Positions 11,549 through 23,500 of a stretch of 64,000 nt of DNA are shown here, piece by piece. A model generated the notes under the pieces. That model was given only the letters and a program-made list of their open reading frames with translations. It did not search any database and was not told where the DNA came from. The stretch covers positions 24,036 to 88,035 of the forward strand of contig VHZZ01003650.1 of assembly GCA_009801015.1 (NCBI GenBank), in the 5' to 3' direction. Source of the DNA: Silene noctiflora (lineage: Eukaryota; Streptophyta; Magnoliopsida; Caryophyllales; Caryophyllaceae). Positions within the stretch are counted from its first letter, which is position 1. Each line of letters starts with the position of its first letter. The position numbers and the translations under genes were made by a program.

Positions 11549-11599
11549 ATGGGTCTATGATTGCTTTACCAAAGCCTCTAAATTTTCCTATGAAAGATC

Positions 11600-14500
11600 T
11601 TAAGCAAAATATGATGATGAAGATGATGTATCAGCAAGAACCTGCAAAGCAGCCAATACGGGTTCATTAATAAAGAGCTCCCCGATAACGCATAACATGC
11701 ATGCGAATTTACACTCAATCAAAATTGCATGATTCATTTGATTACCTCTAGCTGCTCCTCAGTGAATTTATCTTCCTGGACATTCCATGTATCTGCATGG
11801 GTTCTTCGAAACTCTGCAACAGCCTTAGTGACAGTTGATCTCACAGGGGATGGTTCACCAACAAAACGAGCTAATAAGGTGACGTGCTCCGGCAACCAAC
11901 TACATCAAAATATTATTTATAAACATTGTTTAAAATATTCCCCATTTGCAATAGAACTTATTTTTCAATATGATGGAACAAAACTAAATGGCTCGTTACA
12001 CTGTCTCATTTTCAAAATTGTGAAGCAACGGTCACTGAATTTGTTTCTTCACACAATTTCATTATGAGTCATCCAGGTATATTCTAGTAGTTGAAAATGA
12101 AAGCAAGTATACATCTTATCTCAGCTTTTCTTTACCATAAGCAGAAGCCGTTAAGTTAGTGTATTTAAAGATATAATGTTGTTGTATATACATAATTAAC
12201 AATGAAAAATGGATAAATCGCTTAAGCAACAATTAACATTTGAATATCTCCGTAAATGCTAGTGAGTGAAAAGGAAACCTTAATTGTGCACTAGATGAGT
12301 CTAAATTCTAGTTCATATACATGAATTGAAACGTTTACATCGTATACAAATTACACAGGAGGAGAAAAAACAAAAAAAATCAAGGGGTGTTAACAAAATG
12401 CACAACGATAGTTCTTGAATAATGTGTACCAAGAAGCAAAGTTCAAAATCCCCACTGAACGAAGCATATTTCTTATGCATGAGAACTCCTAGCAAGCATG
12501 CACCCAATATTATTGCCTCAATAAGTCACTATTGATTGAAACATCTCAATCGGTAAGGTCAGCAACTAAAAATTTTAACACTGCTGACAATGCATAACTT
12601 AGGAAATTTAGAGCTTACCTTGGCATATCATATGGAACAGATAAGACACAAGCCGTCAGCGCAAGCACAGCACCATGAATCGAAGCGACAGAATAACTTG
12701 CTCTTCTGCCATTGCTTAAGAGAAAGAAGTCAGTAATACATTCATACAATAATAACACAGTAATACGTTCAATAGCAAATATGGAAAAGAAAAATGAAGA
12801 AACACCTATGTACACTGGGTCCTCAAACATCAACAAAAGTTATGGAGAATATAAGCGTTAAAAAGTGTGTCAACCCAGATATGTAATCAGTGGTTGTGAT
12901 GTACTGTATCATTTTATGGAATGTAATTTAGTCTATTACAGCGTAAAGTGTAAAGTTGGTCCTTCAAATTGCTGCTGTTTCGCGAGTTGCTCTACTTCTT
13001 GGCTTCTACCTTTTTATGCAAGATACTAAAAAAAAATCCATTTCCATTAGAACCAAAAAATTCACCATGATTTGCCTAAGGAATATTAATACAACAAAAT
13101 GACTCTTCAATAAAATGTACAGTATATTCTTGTATTATGAAATTACAGTTGGTCGATACAATTTTCATTTGGTAGGAAAAGGTTGCGGACATTGGAGTCT
13201 CTAATCCCGTCATAGACGTGAGCCTTTGAGTCACCGGAGTGAGTTGCTCGTTATCTAAAGATAAAAGAGATATATAACTAGGATCCAGTTTAATGGAACA
13301 GCCAAATTGGCATAAAGAAAAGCTATCCTTCCAAAATATTATCCACACAGCAAGCATATCCCAAGTTTACAAATGAATTGAGGTCCACCTAAAATGCAGA
13401 ACTAAAGTACCCAGTAATCCCGAATCTACATCCCCCTTTCATAACAAGTATGGATTAAATCTGGCGAAATTTTCCCCTGCCAATTACGAATGGTGGTTTC
13501 AAATTGATCCTTAACTGAATATGAACAACCACCTGCTACTTCATTTAAAAGACACTAAATATGAATAACATCCCCATCAAAGAACAGCTACGATTCCACT
13601 GTATCACCCCATACACCAAAAATATGCACTGGACACAGAGGAGATATCCATTGGTATAATTACAATGCATGAATAATTCGCAACAAAGGAAATACAAGAT
13701 CCAACCTTTGTTTTCTCTTCTTTAGAATAACATTTGCTTTTTCATATGCCTTATTGCGGAAGCCTTCAGCAATAGAGTCTTCCACACTCTTCATCAACCC
13801 AGCGAGGACTGCTGCTGCATGCTCTCGTACCTATAAGAGACCAAAGCACACCAGAAAATCTACATCAAATATTGAACAATAAGTAGATGATAGAAATGTT
13901 CATTGTAGCCCTAAAAACTGAATTATAGTAAAAGCAGCCACGTCTTTAGTCCATAAAGAAGCTAATAAGGTGACTCTACCCTGAACATGTTCAAACAGAT
14001 GCCTGTTCTGTGAAATTAAACTGGAAAAGGGAATAAACTGGATTCAAAAATAATTATTAAAGTCAGCTTAAATAGTGTACTTAGTAAAAAAAAAGGAATA
14101 AACTTGGGACATAGGAGCACCAATACGACAAGGCAGGGTGTGAGACAAGGCGTGGGCGGTGTGCCTCTTGCACACAACACAAGGTGCACAGTTTTTGCGA
14201 ATGAATTTGTATTTCGAAAGAAATTATGTGTAACAATACCCTTCTGGATTTTAAAGAGGAATATAATGTAAAGAAGTAAGAGGTAGGACCAAAAGGGTAA
14301 AAGGAAAGCACCTAAAAGTCTTACGTAAACTACGCACATAAGGCACCACGTGACATTTTAGCTAGAGGTTCATCAAGTCTTGCACATAGACACACTTGAT
14401 CGGCACTTTTATAAATCAAGAGGTGTACATGAAAAGCCAATGCCACAAATAACAGCCTCGTTGTAAATAATGTGCTTGTGTTGTCTAAGACGTCAAAAGC

Positions 14501-17500
14501 TGTCAAACCGTGTTTAAGAAAAAGGCTCCAAAAGCATAACTGCCTGGAGAAGAGAAACTTAAATTAGTGGGACTGGAAATTAGTTCTTCACTTCTTTCCC
14601 TTGTATGCTTATATTCCTTCCATGCCATACTTCATTTTAATGGAGGGTTCAGTCAACTAGGCCTCATGAGTCACTATACTGATGAGGTCAGAATCATTCT
14701 CGAGGATTCTAGATTGGCTTTTAGAGTATATCTAATGTTGCTATTGGGACAAAAGAGAGCACCGATAATATTACGTTATGAAAATTTTCCTTCGTTAATC
14801 ATGATGAAGAGAAATAACTATACACCCTTTGCTTTGTTATGTGTTTCTTATCCACTTCTCTCGGCACACAAAATACATCTTGCTACTTCATATCAACAGT
14901 TAAAGACCATAACGCAATTTAAAAAAATTAGAAACTTGCCTCTACTTGACTGTCTGTCAGTAATTTATCAACAGTCGTCCAAATTTGTAGTTTTTGATCT
15001 TGTGAAAGGGCAAAACTATGTCTGGTACAACACCAAGAAAACAGATATGAGATGACAACACTTGGAAAGATGGAAAATTTAGGTGAATAAAGTCCACATG
15101 AATTAGCAGTACCTATACATAAAAGTTCGAAGATAAGTCAATGTAGCAGATCTAACCCTCCAATTGGGATCATCGGCTGATGCAAGAACAATGCCAACAA
15201 CCTTTCCCAAATATGGTTCTCTGAAAGTATTCCACTTTAGTAACTCAAAAGCAGCCTTTGCTAGCGTGGACAAATCTTTATTTGGTGTATCCTTCAGAAA
15301 GCCAGGGAAAAACATTAACCATATACTTACCAGAAAATTTCAAACAGTCAATCATTCTAGATGGCAATTTGAATTATTTTTAATATTCTTAAAACTATCA
15401 GCAGTTGTGTCCCAAAATTTTTTTAACTAATTACATACTTGCTAGGGAAAGAAGGATAATTCCAACAGACAGACAAATATACAGAAGTACAAAAACAGAC
15501 CTGTAGTGATATCACAGGATAAAGAATGCCGACAAGTATATCCATCAAATACAATGATCTACCGGACTTGAGTGCCGCAACAACAAAGTGCAATAACTGC
15601 AAGGTAAAAAGAAAGTAATATGAATCTACCAGAAACTAGTCAAGTAGATTAGAGTACCTTCACACAAACATCCTATTGAGCCTCTGCCAGAGATAAAGTC
15701 TTTCCCAATATAGAGACTTCAATTTTAAATCACTCCTTCCCAAATTATATTTTTTTTTTTTTAAAAAAACACAAATTTAGAAATTCGTAAGCTTTGCAGG
15801 GAAGAAATCCCTGTACCGTTTCTAGCCATTTCACATCATCTGAATCACTTGTAGTTCCATTTTCAAGAGCTCCTTCTGTTTGTGCCTCAACAGAGTCAAG
15901 GTGAGCTGTTTTCTGAATTCGAGTGATGTGTTCAGCAGCTTGCTCTGATAGAAGCTGACTCCAGTGTATTTCTAGCTCATCACTTGTGCCACTGCTTACC
16001 ATTTCGTCTGTATGAGAATATTGAAATGACCTATGGAGTTCAACATTTGAGCACAACACACAAAGGGTAACTCCAACAGCTTCTCTCACCTGTCCAACAT
16101 GAATATTCTCCAGTGTTAAACATGCAATATAACAAAGAAAAAACAGACTTACAGACAATGTGATTCTTTTGTTCATCAAGACAAAAATCTGCTTCTGTTT
16201 CCCCATAAAACAGTTTAAAAGGGACAAATGACAGCGGGACTTTCACAGTTACAGTAAAAAAAATAGAAGACAGAAACAAAACATAAATTTTTCAGTCGCT
16301 TGACTGCAAAGAGACTGCTGACTGAACCATTGAATGATGACAAGCTAGAATCTTTATTTTTCAATTCAGAGAAAATTCATGCAACAGTCACCACTACAGT
16401 TGCAGACTTGCAGCATCTGGGGTAAAGCAAGGCACATCTAATCATCGAATGCAACTGCTGGACGCTAGCATGACTCGATAGAAATAGGAAAGCGAGTTCA
16501 GAAATTATGTGGACCAGCAGGACACAAGTTTTTCAGTTTATAATTGAAAGCACGCCTTATTGTAACCAAATACTTATCACAAATTCTCTTATGAGACAAT
16601 CTCAAGCCCCATATTGCGGTGTAGTTACATGTTGGTTTGGTTTTAAGTGGGTTAATAGGTACACGGATGATGTTTTGTACCATCACCATGTTAAGCAGGT
16701 ACAATCCGAAAGAACTATTCATCATGTGATCATGCATACCAGACAAAGCAACTAGAAAATTAAAATGAAATTTGACAGAAGACATACTTGTGCAGACGAA
16801 TGGATCATGTTTGCCAGCAACTCCTTCAGGAGACTATTGTGCACAAATAATTCAGCTTCAAGCATTTTTGGTGGTGACACTTCTATTAAAGCAGCTGCTA
16901 GAAAACCATAGCGTTTGGCAACAACGGTAGTAGTCACAGTATGAGGTAAAGGTCTAAGCAGACACTCCATTATTTTCAGCCTTAGAAGAGGCACTCGTGT
17001 TCCATATTTTCCTTTCCCAGTCACAGCATACCTAATGCAAGATGCCCACTCAGGCATAGATTCCACAGATGGTGCCAATATGATCTCCTGAAGCTTTGCC
17101 ATTAGCCAATCATCCCATGCATTAAGTAGGTCATTGACATCAGAATGTAACAATCCAGCAAGTGCTTCAGCAGCAACACATTGCTTGGATCTCTCCTCAG
17201 ATTTTGCAAATTCATCTATGGCACTCTTTAGAGCTTGTAGAACAGGCGCTCCACATTCTTGAATAAGCCGCTTAAAAATACGTGCAAAGTTTGGATAGAA
17301 AGTATCACTTCCTAACAAAGAAATCCAACTAGGGGTTCGTGGCCATGAGGCTGTAAAGTCGAAGTAGAAATAGGTAATTGACTTGTCTGCTACACTTTGA
17401 ATTGAAGAATTCCCATAATTTCCCCTAGAAGATGAGCTTTCAGTGTCACTAATTATATGAACATTTGACAGGCTGTTGAACGTTTCGTTAAAGAACCCCT

Positions 17501-20500
17501 CTTCCTGGAAAATTTCCACTAAAGCTCCTTCAACAGAGGATTGGGTGACCACAGAACCAGTTTCTGATGAAGAATCAGCTGATATTTTATAAGGAGATTC
17601 TTTCAATAGTGTATTAAGAGCTGAGATAGCCAGAATTCTTGTTTGGGGAAGTTGGCTTCGTAAGCTCTTCAAAAAATGACCTGAAGAGGAAGTAAAATTG
17701 TGTAATTAGACAGTTAAGTGTTATATCAACAGACCAGATTAATCCAACTATTCACATCAACAGATGCACAACATGATCAACAAACGGAATACTTGTACTG
17801 CTTGAACTAGAATCAGAATTCCAGAGATTTAGTACACACAAAATAGATTATGAAAATAACTATAGGTAGTATATAAACTCTGAATTTACTCAGAGGTTTC
17901 TATAAATATGGACAAGTAAAGCTAATTTGAGGATTCTAAAGGTTTTTCCTTCCATTCTTTTTGTCTGAAAGCTGTTTTCAAAGCCAAGACCTATTCTTAA
18001 AAAAACAAAATGGATGGAGATGTGGCTAGTAAACAACAGATAATTAAAGTATAGCATTGTGATTTGTGACACTACTGGATCATAGTATGCCTTTTCGAAT
18101 GAAGAGGGAGGGAGGGAGGGAGGGAGGTAAGGAGGGAGAGATCACAAATCTTTCTCGCTCATAAATTTCAAAGAGACCATGCTATGGCACATAATGTAAA
18201 TCTTGATAGAAATTGGGCTGCGCAGACTCACCTTATTATGGCACATAAGGGGTCATGTTACAGTGTTGTACATATTAGATAAATGTGGTAGCGCTATTTA
18301 TGCTACTGTTGGATATGACTATGAGACCATACAAAAAAAAGGTACCGATTGAGAAACTGTGTGTGACCCCAAACTAAACCAATAATGATCCACAACCCAG
18401 ATCAATGGATTCTATCAAATATCAGCTGTTGAACACAAAATTCAGTAACAACATAATCCTAGTGCCTCAAGGGCTCCTGCCTAAGGCCTAGTAAAAGTAC
18501 GACCAAGGCATAGTAAAATTCAGTACCAAATATCTGACACTACCATCCAACTTCTTGAAATAAGTAGATTTGGGTTGGAAGAAAGGATGTGTAGAGGTAG
18601 GGGGCCAAGGCATAGCTTTTGGAAGTCAGTTTTGTGGAGGACGAATGATGTGACGAAAGATGTGGGCTGGTCCAGAGATCGTCGGCATGGTCGATTAATG
18701 GCTGGGCTGAGGGTTGTGTTGGTTGCGAGGTGGGTTATAGGCTGTGGGACGACAACAAACACAGTGGCGTGTGGATTTTGGAGGTGACGCGGACAAGGGA
18801 GGAGATGCACTGGTCTAAATTGAGTCGGGGATGTGGTGTGGGGAATCCGGACAGTTGATATAGTAGTGTAAGGCAGTGGGTTTGGTGGGTTCCATAGTGG
18901 GCTTGGGGTGAGGTGGGGTGTGTTTGATTAGTAAGATAGGGAGGGGTAGTATGGGTTTAGGATACAAAAAATTGGGCTGAAAAATTCAAAATGACCTGCA
19001 AAGTGCCATTTTCAAGGGAGCTGGTACTGATGTTAGGTCGGAATTTATAACTTGTCATTGATTATAAGACAGTTTTTATCTTGGTACTAATTATGAAGTT
19101 TATGCACAAAATTGGTACTGTTTATCAATAAACCCTTTTTCGTAAACTAGGTAAAAGTTTGCAACAGCTATCTCCAACCATGCCCCAAACATAAATAAGT
19201 ATATGGCCCTTCAACTGAAATCTACTAAACTTGATTTATTGTTTCAAGCTTTAACTTAACTTAACTAAAACTCATACAGCATTAAATTTATATGTAGTCA
19301 TTAGTCAAAAACCTCTCTGATTGTTATTCATTGTCCAGCATACAGTAATAAATAGACTTAGCTGACCCCAAATCTTGTTGGGACTAAGGCTCGGCTGTTG
19401 TTGTTATATCATAAATAGATCGAATCTTACAGAAAAAGAAAAGCTACGAAGAACTTTTCTCAAGAAAGGATGTTAAAAGATATTGAAATAAACTGCTCAC
19501 CAGCTGTTTCGCTTAAAACTGTTGGAGAGGAATGAGGATCATTCCTAGAAGCCATCACTACCAATAGCAAGACTCTGTTAGCCATCAGATTATACCTGAA
19601 TAGATGGTAACAGAGTTTGATCAAATTGAGCAGTGTTGATAATAGTACAGGGCTCTGTGGCACACACTTCTAAAGAAATGCATACGTCGCCAATGACAGG
19701 TCAATATAGATGGGGCAGTCCACAACTGAAATTGTATCAAAATCATGGAAGATATATTCACCTCCAGTGTAATCCATTTGTATCAAAACCCATAGAGCCT
19801 ATCTGGGAAATTAAATCTGAAAAAATCGGCGTATCCGAGTTGATGTTTGATGCCTTGAAGATGTTTCCAGGTACCCCAGTAAATTGAATGTTGAATTTAA
19901 CAAAAAGCTGTGATCAATAAAGGAAAAAACCAAAGCAACAGTGAAGAAGTGTACGGATACAGAACAATGTCATCATGGTGGACACAAAATAGTAATTTAG
20001 TCACCACAAAGTACCTCAGTAATTGCTTTTTGAGCTTTTAGGGATTCATGGTGTGAGCTAAAACCAGAAAGGCAGATGAGTAAGTCATAAGCAGAAACAA
20101 AAGCAGCAGAAAAACCCATGCTCAGATAAATACAAGAATACACTACCTTTTTAGAACACTAATGGTGAAGGAACTGAATGCCTTGGCATCCTGAAAAGAT
20201 ATCACAAAGGAGAGTATATGGTAAAAAAAAATATTATTTTCCGCAAATATGGCAATACTCCATGAAACTAGTTTTGTTACCTTTGTCAAGTGTTTGAGAA
20301 CTGTCTGTGTAGAAAGAATTGTGCATGACCCAAGTACAGCATACTCAGGCGCAGTGGGATTTGCTAAATTCTCTGTCAGGGGAACCATACAACTTGAAAT
20401 CATCGATGGCCATCTCTTTAACATCTTAAGAAGACTCTTGCCAGCAAGCCTGATCACGAGTTCAATGTTTTAAGCCACAAACAAAATAATTTTTTTCTTA

Positions 20501-23500
20501 AATGCAAGAGGAATACGCGGCCATAACTATAAATAACTGGCCTTTAATTTGAATTTTTAAGCTTCAAATGACCGAATACTATCCACCATATTTGTAGAAA
20601 GGTCTCAAAACAGCCTCTACAATAAGGGATCTTCCCAGGCATTACTTTTAGCTTGTTTTTATTGTAGATACATTTTATTACTCCGAAGAACGTTATTTAA
20701 TTGCAAACAGATATTATAAGAAAACAGGCAAACAATTGATAACTTTGATAACTCTCCTACTTGCACTTCAGCCAATGGAAGGTATTGAGGTGTGACTACT
20801 GGAGCACAGTAGGGACTCTAGGGACACCTCTGAAGCTTGAGGGCTTGTTTGGATACACTTGCAGGAGGAACGCGGAATAGAGAGGGTGAATGAACGAATG
20901 TCCTTACATTCCAAATTTTTCACATGTTGGAGGGATATTAATTTGGATTGTAGGAGTAAAGATTGATCCCTCTATTTCCCTCCAACCCATTTTGCTAATC
21001 CAACCAGGGATATTGTCTCCCTCCCTCTACCTCCTAGACCCCTCCTTACTCCCTCCATTCAAACAAGAGGTGAAGGGTTACTTTTGGTCAATATATAATA
21101 CAGCGAGACAATCTCACTAAAGCACAACTGAGATCAATATACAAATTGCATAAAAGGCCAGCGCAAAAGAACTCACGAGCGAACAGTTTCATATCTGTGC
21201 AGAGCCAGGCTTAGAAGATCGTGCAGCAGCAGAACTGCAGAACTTGAGGGGCAAACATCTCTACTGGTACGATATAAATGAAAGGATGATTGAGATGATC
21301 TCCATGTGTTATGCATGTATGCCTTATCAACAAGAGCCCACAGAGGTCTGAAATGATTTATATAAAAATGTGAGAACACAAACAGAAGACAAAATTTTTT
21401 GAAAGAGGCATTAGGAAAGCTTGTTACCTTCTTTTGCCATTAGAGTGTGAAGAAGTAATAAAATTAATTGGCGGCTCCACAATTGCAGCAGATTCCAATC
21501 TCCAAGCCTGTCTGTGATTTGACCATTCATCATATTCAAGACTTCCTACAAACAGAACAACCAAAGATCATTAAAACTATGTAAACTTGTCCTCGGGAGG
21601 GAAGAAAGACATATATCCTTCAATTCAACCTTACCATGATTTAAAAGAGCATCCATGATACGGATTATAAGAATTAGTAAGATGCTATCATCTGATTTTT
21701 CCTCCAGCAAATACCTGGACAATGGCACAAATAAAGCTTAGCACTCAAATTCGACAAAAAGTGCTCAAGGTTCTGCCTGTTGTTTTTCACAGATCAATCA
21801 TATTATTTTAAAACACGAGATAATATGCATTTATGAAAAAAAAAGGAGGTACGGTCGCAAATGGTATTGGGATCTGTGAAAGAAATTAATTACAAGGGGC
21901 ACCAGTTTTGATGTTGTAAATTGTTACAGAATCTCCAGACGACTTTCCAGCCTTAGCTTATAACGGCAAAAAAGAAAGGTTCCTTCAAAGACAGTACATG
22001 GAGAAATCAATATACGCTTCAATCAACATGTATAGCATTCCTGAAGACTCCACACTCCCTTAAGAGAGACCCACTCATTCACTAACCACCAGACCAATAG
22101 CAAAGTTGACAAACCATCAAACTATAGCACGTAAGATATTTTCCACTTCTTCACATCCTTTTCTTCTAGTACCAGGAAGAGAAAAGCTTTGCAACTGAAT
22201 TGGTTCAAACAATGCTTAAACATTTTAAGATTACCTGGAGGCTTCATGTATTATCTCAGCAGCTCTCACACGCATTTCAGAGCTGCCAACTACAGCACCG
22301 GCTGCACCAGCCACCAAAAACAAACTTTCCACAGAATCTTCAGCTTTTTTATTTGTGAAGGATGGGATGAAATCCGGCATGCAAGACAAAATGCCTTGCA
22401 ATGACGAGTCAATTCGTAAAAGAGTCACCTTCAGGTGTTCTTTCTCATTTCCTACCAAAAAAAAAAAATACGTCATGTTTGTGTTTTTGAAATCACTTAG
22501 ATAATTATGTATTACCTTGGAAAAATTACTAGTATGATTTATCACATAAAAAGAGATCTTCACTAAATAGTACTCCCTCCACACATAAGTTTTCACCCCT
22601 TAGAGAGTCTAAGCCTTCTCCCCAAGGGTGCTGTTATGAGTCATAGTTTACTGAAATACGCATCGGCAAAATTGTTCCTTCTTTTTCTAAGTAAGATGAT
22701 AATATTAATTAAGGGAAAAGGAGTGACGCCCATGTACAAAAAGATACCATGGAGGTGATACCCATCTTCAAAAAGACACCATCAGGTTGACATCCATACA
22801 CAAAGAGACACCCTAAAAGCAGTGGCGGGCCCAGAAATTTAGTGTCGGGGGGCACTGAAATTTTGTTGACGTGTTATCTAAGCGCATCTAAGACAATATT
22901 TTTATATTTTGAAGTTATTTTCCTAAATTAGTTATTATACAAGTAAAAGAATGAAAAAATAATTAGTCATAAAGATATCTTTTTTCAAAAAATAATGTTT
23001 TCTCTAAAATACTTTAAATTCTAAATATATGTAAAAATAATCTCTCTTTCATAGAATATAATATAGGTCAGTATTAATATATGCAGCTACCAGGAATCGA
23101 ACCCTTTACTCCATAGACAAAACTACAAACTTCTACCAACTATGCCATGGTATCTTAGTGTCTATTATATATACTTATAAAAATTTATTCCTGAAACTTC
23201 ATGGGGGGCACCTGCCCCCCGGACCCCCCTTTGGTTCCGCCCTGCCTAAAAGCGACATCAACATAGAAAAAGACACCCTAAAGGTGACACCCATATACAA
23301 AATTGCTCTTAAACAACCAACAACCACATCAACAACAAAGCCTTAGTCCCAAAACAATTTGGGGACAACTAACATGAATCATCATTTGAAACGTTTATAA
23401 GTGGAGCCATGCACAACATCATTACACAGTGCCTCAATGGCTCCCACAAATTGCGGGTAGGAGGAGGGAATGCACGCAACCTTACCCGTGTGTTAGCAAC

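Larger units (their letters stand above)
22700..23302 (+). repeat. Dispersed ~30-bp-unit repeat, copy 2 (interrupted)
   Basis: The head TATTAATTAAGGGA is followed by units at about 30-bp spacing: GTGACGCCCATGTACAAAAA, GTGATACCCATCTTCAAAAA, GTTGACATCCATACACAAAG. The array is split by the hAT element at 22820-23244 and resumes after it with GACATCAACATAGAAAAAGA and GTGACACCCATATACAAAAT. It lies in PA200 intron 17, antisense to the gene. Confidence 0.75.

Noticed and set aside
14100-14340. Intronic stretch with AGGCGTGGGCGG and GCACACAACACAAGGTGC
   Set aside because: It looks repeat-like but I could not assign ends or a family.
14567-15055. 162-codon plus-strand frame
   Set aside because: It is antisense to a PA200 exon and its intron and has no coding signature; the PA200 exon on the other strand explains the sequence.
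23090-23150. A tRNA gene
   Set aside because: A and B boxes fit, but the acceptor and D stems do not pair, and the sequence lies inside a transposon.
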